Below are positions 11,931-22,442 of a stretch of 64,000 nt of DNA, piece by piece (positions within the stretch are counted from its first letter, which is position 1; each line of letters begins with the position of its first letter). Source of the stretch: Lolium rigidum (taxonomy: Eukaryota; Streptophyta; Magnoliopsida; Poales; Poaceae). Below the pieces are notes generated by a model. The model saw only the letters and a program-made list of their open reading frames with translations, was not told the DNA's origin and did no database searches. The DNA is taken from assembly GCF_022539505.1 (NCBI RefSeq), contig NC_061510.1, positions 401,804,249-401,868,248 on the forward strand, in the 5' to 3' direction. A program made the position numbers and the translations under genes.

Positions 11931-12152
11931 GATCAAGACACGCTGCAAGGGAGTCTCCACTTCCAATCTCTTTACCTTTTTTTTGTCTTGCTTTATTTTA
12001 TTTACTACTTTATTTGCTGCATTATATCAAAACACAAAAAAATTAGTTGCTAGCTTTACTTTATTTACTGTCTTGTTCTCTATATCAAAAACACAAAAAA
12101 ATTAGTTACTTGCATTTACTTTATTTAGTTTGCTTTATTTACTACTGCTAAA

Positions 12153-13416
12153 ATGGGTACTCGTTGAGAATACTAAGTTGTGTGACTTCACTAGCACAAA
12201 TAATAATGATTTCTTATGCACACCTATTGCTCCACCTGCTACTACGAGCAGAATTCTTTGAAATTAAACCTGCTTTATCGAATCTTGTTATGAGAGAGCA
12301 ATTTTCTGGTGTTAGTTCGATGATGCTTGCTGCGCATCTTAATAATTTTGTTGAACTATGTGAAATGCAAAAGTATAAGGATGTAGATGGTGACATTATA
12401 AAATTAAAATTGTTTCCTTTCTCCTTAAGAGGAAGAGCTAAAGATTGGTTGCTATCTCTCGCCTAGAAATAGTATTGATTCTTGGACTAAATGTAAGGAT
12501 GCTTTTATTGGTAGATATTATCCTCCCGCTAAAATTATATCTTTGAGAAGTAGCATAATGAATTTTAAGCAATTAGATAATGAACATGTTGCTCAAGCAT
12601 GGGAGAGAATGAAATCTTTGGTAAAGAATTGCCCAACCCATGGACTGACTACTTGGATGATCATCCAAACCTTTTATGCAGGATTGAATTTTTCTTCGCG
12701 GAACCTATTGGATTCAGCTGCTGGAGGTACCTTTATGTCCATCACTTTGGGGGAAGCAACAAAGCTTCTTGATGATATGATGACAAATTACTCTGAATGG
12801 CACACGGAAAGAGCTCCACAAGATAAGAAGGTAAATTCTGTTGAAGAAACCTCCTCCTTGAGTGATAAGATTGATGCTATTATGTCTATGCTTGTGAATG
12901 GTAGATCTAATGTTGATCCTAATAATGTTCCTTTAGCTTCATTGGTTGCCCAAGAAGAACATGTTGATGTGAATTTCATTAAAAATAATAATTTCAACAA
13001 CAATGCTTATAGGAATAATTCTGGTAACAACTATAGGCCATATCCCTCTGCTAATGGTAATAGTTATGGTAATTCTTATGGGAATTCTTACAACAATAAT
13101 AGGAGTGTACCCCTGGTCTTGAAGCCATGCTTAAAGAATTTATTAGTACACAAACTGCTTTTAACAAATCTGTTGAGGAAAAGCTCGATAAAATTGATAT
13201 TCTTGCTTCTAAGGTTGATAGACTTGCCTCTGATGTTGATATTTTAAAATTGAAAGTTATGCCTAATAAGAATATTGATAATAAGATTGTTACTACAGCA
13301 AATGCCATCCAAGTTCGAATTAATGAGAATATTAGATTGATGGCTGAATTGCATGCTAGGTGGGAAAGACAAGAAGACGAAAAACTTGCTAAAGAGAATA
13401 ATGTAGCTAAAGTTTG
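12153..13416 (+). pseudogene. gag of the gypsy element, frameshifted
   Basis: Gag starts at ATG 12153 but an early TGA and frame changes near 12255, 12460 and 13110 break it, and TGA at 13414-13416 separates it from the protease. The recognisable core is the retrotransposon Gag domain: LRGRAKDWLLSL, then AQAWERMKSLVKNCPTHGL and TFYAGLNFSSRNLLDSAAGG. It is followed by an Asn/Tyr/Gly-rich stretch with GNSY repeats and a heptad-like coiled coil (EEKLDKIDILASKVDRLASD). No CCHC zinc knuckle is seen. Gag would form the particle that packages element RNA. Confidence 0.75.
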
Positions 13417-14261
13417 AACTATTACCACCACTAGTAATGTTAATGATTCACATGTTGCTACACCTCCTACTATCAATGGTAAAATAATTGGTGTTGGCAA
13501 TGTTACTACTCCTAGTGCAAAGCGTGCAAAATTACCTGAAACTGCTAAAACTGCTGAAATTGATAAAACTGCTGAAATTTTTCAAAATATTGGGGATAAT
13601 GATCCCATTGCTGTAGATCATAATGGTTTAGACTTTGATGATTGTCACATCTCTGAAGTTATAAAGTTCTTACAAAAGCTTGCTAAAAGTCCCAATGCTA
13701 GTGCTATAAATTTAGCCTTTACAAAACACATCACGAATGCTCTCATAAAAGCTAGAGAAGAGAAACTAAAACTTAAAACCTCTATTCCTAGAAAGTTAGA
13801 AGATGGTTGGGAGCCTATCATTAAGATGAGGGTCAATGATTTTGATTGTAATGCTTTATGTGATCTTGGTGCAAGTATTTCTGTTATGCCTAAGAAAATT
13901 TATGATATGCTTGACTTGCCACCATTGAAGAACTGTTATTTGGATATTAATCTTGTTGATAATGCTATAAAGAAACCTTTGGGGAGGATTGATAATGTTC
14001 GTATTATGGTTAACAATAACCTTGTCCCCGTTGATTTTGTTGTCTTGGATATTGAATGCAATGCATCTTGTCCCATTATATTGGGAAGACCTTTTCTTGA
14101 ACTGTTGGTGCCACCATTGATATGAAGGAAGGTAATATTAAATATCAATTTCCTCTCAAGAAAGGTATGGAACACTTCCCTAGAAAGATAATGAAGTTAC
14201 CTTATGATTCTATTATTAGAACAAATTATGATGTTGATGCTTCATCTCTTGATGTTACTTG
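13417..14261 (+). pseudogene. Protease (retropepsin-like) part of gypsy polyprotein
   Basis: The frame after the stop reads a linker (NIGDNDPIAVDHNGL, then HISEVIKFLQKLAKSP) and a retropepsin-like domain: CDLGASISVMPKKIYDML with DLGAS as the active-site triad variant (usual D-T/S-G), and CPIILGRPFL as the second conserved block. One frame change near 14100 precedes the tail KEGNIKYQFPLKKGMEHFP. The frame ends at TGA 14259-14261, a natural-looking end without pol. Confidence 0.72.
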
Positions 14262-16844
14262 ATGCACACTTTCTGCGCCTAGCTGAAAGGCGTTAAAGAA
14301 AAGCGCTTATGGGAGACAACCCAATATTTTACTTCTGCACTTTATTTTATATTTGAGTCTTGGAAGTTGTTTACTACTGTAGCAACCTCTCCTTATCTTT
14401 ATTTTATTGCATGGTTGTGCCAAGTAAAGTCTTTGATAGTAAAGCCAATACTAGATTTGGATTACTGCGTAGGAACAGATTTCTTGTTGTCACTAATTTG
14501 AGCAGTAGTCCCTGTGGAAAAATTAAAAAAATCTTCCAATTTACGTGCGTGATCCTCAGATATGTACGCAACTTTCATTCAATTTGGGCAATTTCATCTG
14601 AGCAAGTCTGGTGCCACTTTAAAATTCGTCTTTACGGACTGTTCTGTTTTGACAGATTCTGCCTTTTATTTCGCATTGCCTGTTTTGCTATGTTAGATGG
14701 ATTTTTTTGCTCCATTAACTTTCAGTAGCTTTGTGCAATGTCCAGAAGTGTTAAGAATGATTATGTCACCTCTGAATATATGAATTATGCACTGACCCTC
14801 TAATGAGTTTGTTTCGAGTTTGGTGTGGAGGAAGTTTTCAAGGGTCAAGAGAGGGGGATGATACAATATGATCAAGAAGAGTGAAAAGTCAAAGCTTGGG
14901 ATGCCCCCGTGGTTCATCCTTGCATATTTTAAGAAGACTCAAGCGTCTAAGCTTGGGGATGCCCAAGGCATCCCTTCTTCATCGACAACTTATCAGGTTC
15001 CTCTAGTGAAACTATATTTGTATTCCGTCACATCTTATGTGCTTTACTTGGAGCGTCTGTTTGTTTTTATTTTTGTTTTTGTTTGAAAAAATCGGATCCT
15101 AGCATTCTTTGTTTGGGAGAGAGACACGCTCCGCTGTTTCGTATGAACACATATGTTCTTAGCTTCATCTTTAATGTTCATTGCGAAATTTGAACTATTT
15201 CATTCATTGATATATGGTTGGAAACGGAAAATGCCGCATGTGGTAAATGGTTTAATGTCTTGAATAATGTGATACTTGGCAATTGTTGTGCTCATATAGA
15301 TCTTGTTTAAGCTCTTGCATCATGCACCTTGTACTCATTAATGAATAACTACATAGAGCTTGTTAAAATTTGGTTTGCATGATTGATCTCTAGAGTCTAG
15401 ATATTTTCTGGTTGAGGTGTTTGAACAACAAGAAGACAATGTAAAGTCTTATAATAGTTACAATATGTTCATATGTGAGCTTTGTTGCACCTTTTATATT
15501 TGAGTTTGCTTCAAACAACCTTGCTAGCCTAGCCTTGTATTGAGAGGAATTCTTCTCGTGCATCCAAATCCTTGAGCCAATAACTATGCCATTTGTGTCC
15601 ACCATACCTACCTACCACATGGTATTTCTCCGCCATTCCAAAGTACATTACTTGAGTGCTACCTTTAAAATTTCTATTCTTTACCTTTGCAATATATAGC
15701 TCATGGGACAAATAGCTTAAAAACTATCGTGGTGAAGAATATGTACTTATGTGTCTTATTTCTTAGTAAGTTGCTTGTTGAACGATAACCATGTTTTCTG
15801 GGGACGCCATCAACTCTTTTACCTTTGTTGAATATCATGTGAGTTGCTATGCATGTTCGTCTTGTCTGAAGTAAGGGCGGTTCTCACAATCAAATGGTTT
15901 GAGTATGCATACTGTTAGAGAAGAACATTGGGCCGCTAACTAAAGCCACGATTCATGGTGGAAGTTTCAGTGTGGACAGCTAATCCTCAATCTTTTATGA
16001 GAATATTAACTGTTGTTGAATGCTTATGCATTAAAGAGGAGTCCATTATCTGTTGTCTATGTTGTCCCAGTATGGATGTCTAAGTTGAGAATAATCAAAA
16101 GCGAGAAATCCAATGCGAGCTTTCTCCCTAGACCTTTGTACGAGGCGGCATAGAGGTACCCCTTTGTGACACTTGGTTGAAACATATGCTATGCAATGAT
16201 AATCGGTGTTAATCCAAGCTAATTAGGACAAGGTGCGAGCACTATTAGTATACTATGCATGAGGCTTGCAACTTATAAGATGTTTTATACATAACTCATA
16301 TGCTTTATTACTACCGTTGACAAAATTGTTTCTTGTTTTCAAAATGAAAAGCTCTAGCACAAATATAGTAATCAATGCTTCCCTCTGCGAAGGGCCTATC
16401 TTTTACTTTATTGTTGAGTCAGTTTGCATATTATTTCTATCTTAGAAGCAAACACTTGTGTCAACTGTGTGCATTGATTCTTACATGTTTACTTATTTTC
16501 TTGTTATATTGCTTTGTGTTGACAATTATCCATGAGATATATATGTTGAAGTTGAAAGCAACCGCTGAAACTTTATCTTCCTTTGTGTTGCTTCAATGCT
16601 TTTACTTTGAATCTATTGCTTTATGAGTAACTCTTATGCAAGTCTTATTGATGCTTGTCTTGAAAGTATTATTCATGAAAAGTCTTTGCTATATGATTCA
16701 TTAGTTTACTCATTATCTTCATCATTGCTTCGAATCGCTGCATTCATCTCATATGCTTTACAATAGTATGATCAAGATTATGATAGCATGTCACTTCAGA
16801 AATTATCTTTGTTATCGTTTACCTACTCGAGGGCGAGTAGGAAC
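14262..16844 (+). other. Non-coding internal region of the gypsy element
   Basis: About 2.6 kb between the protease end and the purine-rich tract with no long frame and no reverse transcriptase or integrase motif. It opens with a hairpin-prone segment (GAAAGGCGTTAAAGAAAAGC near 14284), a candidate structured or packaging RNA region. Confidence 0.6.
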
Positions 16845-16860
16845 TAAGGTTGGGGATGCT
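16845..16860 (+). other. Polypurine tract of the gypsy element
   Basis: TAAGGTTGGGGATGCT abuts the 3' LTR start and would prime plus-strand DNA synthesis. It is interrupted by pyrimidines but sits in the right place. Confidence 0.55.
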
Positions 16861-18460
16861 TGATACGTCCCAAACGTATCTATAATTTCTTATGTTCCAT
16901 GCTACTTTTATGATGATACTCACATGTTTTATACACATTATATGTCATATTTATGCATTTTCCGGCACTAACCTATTGACGAGATGCCGAAGAGCCGATT
17001 CTTGTTTTACTGCTGTTTTTGGTTTCAGAAATCGTAGTAAGGAAATATTCTCGGAATTGGACGAAATCAACGCCCGGGGTCCTATTTTTGCACGAAGCTT
17101 CAGAAGTCCGAGGGAGAGACGAAGTGGGGCCACGAGGTGGCCAGACACTAGGGCGGCGCGGCCTGGGCCTTGGCCGCACCGGCCTGTTGTGTGGGGCCCT
17201 CGTGTGGCCCCCTGACCTGCCCTTCCGCCTACATATAGTCTTCGTCGCAAAACCCCCAGTACCGAGAGCCACGATACGGAAAACCTTTCAGATACGCCGC
17301 CGCCGCCAATCCCATCTCGGGGGATTCAGGAGATCGCCTCCGGCACCCTGCCGGAGAGGGGAATCATCTCCCGGAAGTCTCTTCATCGCCATGATCGCCT
17401 CCGGATCGATGTGTGAGTAGTCCACCCCTCGGACTATGGGTCCATAGCAGTAGCTAGATGGTCGTCTTCTCCCCATTGTGCTATCATGTTAGATCTTGTG
17501 AGCTGCCTATCATGATCAAGATCATCTATTTGTAATCCTACATGTTGTGTTTGTTAGGATCCGATGAATATTGAATACTATGTCAAGTTGATTATCAATC
17601 TATCATATATGTTATTTATGTTCTTGCATGCTCTCCGTTGCTAGTAGAGGCTCTGGCCAAGTTGATACTTGTGACTCCAGGAGGGAGTATTTATGCTCGA
17701 TAGTGGGTTCATGCCTCCATTAAATCTGGGAAAGTGACAGAAAGTTCTAAGGTTGTGGATGTGCTATTGCCACTAGGGATAAAACATCGATGCTTTGTCT
17801 AAGGATATTTGTTTTGATTACATTACGCACCATACTTAATGCAATTGTCTGTTGTTTACAACTTAATACTGGAGGGGGTTCGGATGATAACCTGAAAGTG
17901 GACTTTTTAGGCATAGATGCATGCTGGATAGCGGTCTATGTACTTTGTCGTAATGCCTCGATTAAATCTCATAGTACTCATCATGATATATGTATGTGCA
18001 TTGTTATGCCTTCTTTATTTGTCAATTGCTCAACCGTAATTTGTTCACCCAACATCCGCTATCTTATGGGAGAGACATCGCTAGTGAACTCGTGGACCCC
18101 GGTCCTATTCTTTACATCTGAAATACAATCTGCTGCAATTGTTCTTTACTTGTTCTTTGCAAACAACCATCATCATCCACACAATACATCTAATCCTTTG
18201 TTTACGGCAAGCCGGTGAGATTGACAACCTCGCCTGTTATGTTGGGGCAAAGTTCCGTGATTGTGTTGTGCAGGTTCCACGTTGGCGCCGGAATCCCTGG
18301 TGTTGCGCCGCACTACACTCCTCCGCCATCAACCTTCAACGTGCTTCTTGGCTCCTCCTGGTTTGATAAACCTTGGTTTCTTTCTGAGGGAAAACTTGCT
18401 ACTGTACGCATCACACCTTCCTCTTGGGGTTCCCAACGGACGTGTCGACTGCACGCATCA
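16861..18460 (+). repeat. 3' LTR of the gypsy element
   Basis: 1600 bp, starting TGATACGTCC right after a purine-rich tract and ending GCACGCATCA, followed by the target duplication ATGAT. Confidence 0.92.
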
Positions 18461-18465
18461 ATGAT

Positions 18466-18830
18466 CTATACACAATGGTGGTAGATGCACTATGCTAGAT
18501 ACATAAGCTCTAAAATTGTATTTCCAGTCGACATATGTGAAATATAGACAATGTAGAGAAAATGCAATGTAGTCACAGCCTGGAAGCTTTGTAAAGTATC
18601 TCTCAATGACAAATATTCATTAAAGATGAGACAAGCTTCCAATAATTTTCTGTTTCCCCTCGTGTCGTTGTTGCATTGGATATGTAGTGATAACAAAAGT
18701 CTAATAATTTTCAAGAAATAATTTTCCCACTATGAATTTGTGTCCCAAGAATAAGCGGTAGACACATAAATCACATAATATGATGTACATGAAACCTGAT
18801 ACTTCCTAACCAGCATATTCATGGACACAT
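18466..18830. other. Unit sequence after the gypsy insertion, no gene seen
   Basis: AT-rich, conserved in units B (34627-34965) and C (51415-51770). An 18 bp stretch (TTTCCCCTCGTGTCGTTG) is missing in unit B. Confidence 0.4.
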
Positions 18831-19175
18831 CCTAGGTGGAAGAAGCAGCTCCGGTGAGGCCGAATCCGGCCGCCTAGATTGAGGGCGCGACCGAATTGTA
18901 CCTCCACGACGCATCCATGGCAGCCACTATCTCGGAGACTTCCGCCGCGGAAGAGTACTTGGTCAATTCGCGAGATTTTATGAGCTAGCGTGGACAGCGG
19001 TCGCAGTGCGTGGACGAGTCGACCGAAGGTGATGGTGGAAGCTATCGGCAGCTGAGGGCAGCAGCAGATGGAAGCACGCGAGCTCGGGCGGGATTGGAAA
19101 TTTCAGCGTGCCAACTACTTCCGTGCGGATAGGGGTCACACTCAGTTCGGCCATGCAGCCCACATATGTGTAGCT
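18831..19175. other. GC-rich block, possible gene 5' end, unit A
   Basis: About 340 bp of sharply higher GC with many CpG sites in an AT-rich surrounding, kept in unit B (34970-35315) and cut in unit C at 52006. The minus strand has GCTGCCATGG at 18916-18925, a good plant start context, but the frame (MDASWRYNSVAPSI) stops after 14 codons in every copy. It could be the 5' end of the fragmented minus-strand gene whose exon-like blocks lie in modules III and I. Confidence 0.3.
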
Positions 19176-19554
19176 TTTCTGACCCCTTAAATTTTTTTAA
19201 GGCTCGCGCATGTTTACGGGATCTGATTGGCGTCGATTTTCCACTTAAACTAACAAAAATCAGTTATTTTTTAGTTGCGGCATGTTTACGGAATCTGCTA
19301 GAGTTGCTCTTAGATGGGTAACACCACTTGCGCAGGAGGATGAGACTAGCAAAAAAGTTCTATAGATTGACATGTCTTACTTAATCTTGATTTCTTGTGC
19401 TTGCGTGGATTTAAAAAACTTTGATCCTCTTGGAGGCCCCTCTCCTCCTTTATATAGATTTTTTTTAATCCTTTATATAGAGGTGGAGAGGTGGTGGTTG
19501 ACTTAGGATGCATTTGGTTTAGATTGTAAACACATAATCTACATTCCTCTCCTC

Positions 19555-19899
19555 TTTTTCTTGTCGAAGCTGTGTGAGATTCAAGTACGTTCAAGCTATC
19601 TCCTACTATGCCGATGTCGGAGATTCGTGTCCGCGAAGGAACACGGGTATCACCAAACCCAAGAGGTTCGAACACAGGGGACTCAAGATCACGTCGCCGC
19701 CTTTCAAAGGTGGGCACTGCAGAGAAGGACACGACAGTTACCCAGGTTCAGGGCCCTCGGAGAGGTAAAACCCCTACGTCCTGCTTTGGTTTATGTATTG
19801 CAGGTCACAATAGAGAAGATGATCGTACATATATCTAGGGTTTGTGATCGCTCAAGATCGTCCCCCTCTATGCTAGCAAGGCTAGTCCTTTTATAGAGG
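19555..19899. repeat. LTR-like fragment, unit A
   Basis: GTTACCCAGGTTCAGGGCCC, GGTAAAACCCCTACGTCCTG and CTAGGGTTTGTGATCGCTCA are phrases I know from Triticeae LTR retrotransposons; family not resolved. Kept in unit B (35690-36032). It ends where CACTA sequence starts. Confidence 0.4.
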
Positions 19900-21285
19900 C
19901 ACTACTAGGAAACGGCCTCTAGCTGCTAAGGTTGTCACCAGCGCACTCCATTTTAGGTACGTCGATGCTATTTACCTCCTGCACGCTACTATATAGGAGC
20001 GACGGTGATGCTCCCTTACCGTCGGCGCACAACCATATTTGGTGCGCCGAGAGTAATGGTCGGCCAGGTTCGGGCCATGGAATATGGGCAGCTTCTCCTA
20101 CTAGCGGCGAATTACCTCCGGCGCACCAATATGGTGGTGCGCCGGCAGTAGGAGGAGCTGCCATTTTTCATCCACACCCCCACCCCCCGTGGACCGCCTT
20201 TTCAGTTTTCAAATAAAAAGATTGAAAAATTAAAAAACAAAATCATTTGAAATGCCCATGTATTATGTCATGTAGTTTTAGTGAAAATTTTAAAAAATGA
20301 ATTTTGATATATTATGCAAAATGGCGTCATTTTTCGGTAAAACGGGATTTCTGGTTGCATACGACCTCCGATGAAAAACTTTTTTATATCAAAATGTATC
20401 TACGCAAAATTTCCTATTCGAATTCAACGACCTTTGATCGTTTGGACAAAAAAAGGTTCATCAAATTCAAAACAGAAACATGACTCTTTTTTTCAGGTTT
20501 TCGATTACGATGAAAAAATAAAAATTACCCCCGTCGCACCAACTTACTAGGTGCGCTAGCGGTAACCTTAGGTATATAAGTTGAAACCGCGGGTCCTCCT
20601 ATTCCCCTTCCTCAATGCCCCCCTCTTCTCCTCTCCTCCTCTTCCTCTCCCTCCACAACGCCGTGTCCTTGGCCTCGAGCTCCACTAACCAAGAGCCACC
20701 GCCTCCTCCTCCTACCCCTCGGCCTCGAGCCCCTCCTCGCCTCGAGCTCCGGCGACCACATCGCCTCAAGATTTACACTACCAGGAAAAGGCCTATAGCT
20801 GCCAGCGCTACTGCTGGCGCACCATGTTTTGATCGCGCCGGTGGTAAATACTACCGGCGTACCATGTTTCGACCGCACCGTTAATGGCCAGTACCGCCGG
20901 CGCAACAAAAATGTAGTGCGCCGAGGATAAAGTTAGAAGAGGTCCGGGCCAGATCAAACAATGGAACTCCCCTTACCCCCGGCGCGCCTCTATGGTGGTG
21001 CGCTGGTGGTATGGTGGTGCACCGGTGGTAAATTTTTTACCACCGGTGCACCACCATAGAGGCGCGCCGGGGGTAAGGGGAGGCACATATTTTCTCTCCA
21101 CAACCCCGCCCCCGGGAACCACCTTTTTAGTTTTGAAATTTTTTAAAGAAAATGATAGAAATTTTAAAAAATTAAATCCTTCGAGATGACCATGTGTTAT
21201 GCCATCTAGTTTTAATGAAATTTCAAAACATGAATTTCGATATATTATGAAAAATGGCGTTATATCAAAAAGTATCTACGTGGAA
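19900..21285. mobile_element. CACTA transposon debris, unit A
   Basis: Two same-orientation CACTA-type ends (CACTACTAGGAAACGGCC at 19900; CACTACCAGGAAAAGGCC at 20772) followed by many sub-terminal repeats of GCCGGCGCACC and GGTGCGCC type, which in this superfamily bind transposase. There is also an AT-rich body (20210-20520) and a palindrome. No right-hand TAGTG end and no transposase frame are visible, so these are truncated non-autonomous pieces. The proline-rich frame at 20615 is low complexity. Confidence 0.65.
20969..21080. repeat. Palindrome in CACTA debris, unit A
   Basis: CCCCTTACCCCCGGCGCGCC at the left pairs with GGCGCGCCGGGGGTAAGGGG at the right, and the inner part TATGGTGGTGC...GCACCACCATA extends the stem around a short loop. 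One arm has an extra 19 bp internal duplication. Confidence 0.8.
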
Positions 21286-21667
21286 TTTTGGTGGTGTGTG
21301 TGTGTCACACGATCAATACAAATTATCAGTGGCGACATATTGGGGGCGTGTTGCCTTCTAGTGAGATCATCTAAATTATGTCATACCCCTCCCGCTACCA
21401 TCTACGATTGGTCAATTATGTCACCTTCATCGTATGGTAACCCTCCCATGTCATTGTTCACAGCTCTGTCTCTATTACGAGACTTCGTCGGGGCCGATAA
21501 ACATCATTGTTTCTAATCATCTAACCCAGATGTATGGAAGTCGTTTGCGCTATGTTTTACTACTAGGTTTATGTCATCTCAACTATGATTAAATTATGCC
21601 ATTTAGAACCAAGTAGTTTAAATCATGTTTTTGAAACTATGCTCCGTGTGGTGTATATATTTTAATA
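21286..21667. other. Unit sequence between CACTA debris and gag remnant
   Basis: About 380 bp without recognisable gene; contains a short GT run. The counterpart in unit B is 37431-37807. Confidence 0.35.
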
Positions 21668-21932
21668 TTATTGGGGTGGTTAGGCTTCCAGTGCCCTTCT
21701 TCTTTGCAGTAGAAACACTAAGTGCCAGGCTTAGGGTCAGCCTTGGGATTCCTAGGAGGCGCATCGGCTTTCTTGCCATCCTTATTGAAGTCAACCTTCT
21801 TCTTAGGCTTGCCCTGTTTCTTGAAACTAGTGATCTTGTTGACCATCACCACTTGGTGCTCCTTCTTGATTCTACTTCAGCCGTTTTAAGCATTGATAAG
21901 AGTTCAGGCAGTGTCTTCTTCATGCATTGCAT
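21668..21932 (-). pseudogene. Copia gag C-terminal fragment with zinc knuckle, unit A
   Basis: Minus strand from ATG 21932 reads MQCMKKTLPELLSMLKTAEV, then after a one-base shift KKEHQVVMVNKITSFKKQGK, basic and proline-rich sequence, TAG, and CFYCKEEGHWKPNHP. This is the C-terminal part of BARE/Angela-like Gag with its nucleic-acid-binding knuckle (C-X2-C-X4-H, final Cys changed). Lying downstream of the LTR and primer site at 22443 on the same strand, it fits the internal start of that element with the gag N-terminus deleted. Confidence 0.68.
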
Positions 21933-22430
21933 GTTGTAGTTTATTACAAAGATAACCATTAGGCTCCTGCCGGTTGCCATATTACATTAAGGATCATCTC
22001 ATACAACAAACATAATCACAATTACATAATAGCCATATCAAATCACATGCCCCTAAAAAACAAGTTAGATGCCTCTAATTTTCTTTGTATGTTTTACGTG
22101 GCTTGGGACTTCGAATAAGAACCATGCATTCTACTTAAATACGAACATGAACCACAACATTGATAAAAATATTATCAAGCCACCAATTATAAATTGAATC
22201 TCAACTATGGTGGGAGAGACAGGCACCCGCAAAGCCACTTATGCAATATAAGTTGCACGTCAAGCATGTAGCAAGTCTCATATGCGTGGACATGTAAAAT
22301 TAGCCCGGGTCGCTTCACCCCACCAAGCCACAAGATGTAAATTATACGAGAGAGAAGAGACAACAAAAGGAGTAACACCCATAAAACCATTGTGTTCTAC
22401 TCGTGCAACAAAATCTACGCATAGACACGA
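21933..22430 (-). other. Copia leader between gag remnant and primer site, unit A
   Basis: About 500 bp untranslated leader on the minus strand, kept in unit B (38073-38560) and in the inverted copy (59937-60278). No gene seen. Confidence 0.45.
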
Positions 22431-22441
22431 CTCTGATACCA
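22431..22441 (-). other. Primer binding site, tRNA-Met type, unit B
   Basis: Minus strand reads TGGTATCAGAG, complementary to the initiator tRNA-Met 3' end as in most copia elements, one base from the LTR end. It fixes LTR orientation and boundary. Confidence 0.8.
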
Positions 22442-22442
22442 C

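Larger units (their letters stand above)
10307..18460 (+). mobile_element. Non-autonomous gypsy-type LTR retrotransposon (8154 bp)
   Basis: Complete insertion in unit A. LTRs of 1595 and 1600 bp start TGATACGTCC and end GCACGCATCA; target duplication ATGAT (10302-10306 and 18461-18465) occurs once at the empty sites in units B and C. The internal region has a tRNA-Asp primer site, a broken gag, a retropepsin-like protease and then 2.6 kb without reverse transcriptase, RNase H or integrase, so it must rely on enzymes of another element. The type matches the Triticeae Sabrina/WHAM/Fatima group as I remember it, but the exact family is not settled. Confidence 0.9.

Noticed and set aside
11434..12105. 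223-codon frame crossing the LTR end and primer site
   Set aside because: It spans the LTR/internal boundary and the primer binding site, so it cannot be a retrotransposon protein.
20612..20908. Proline-rich protein candidates near the CACTA ends
   Set aside because: Frames on both strands come from CCT/GGA repeats and CACTA sub-terminal repeats; no start context or domain.
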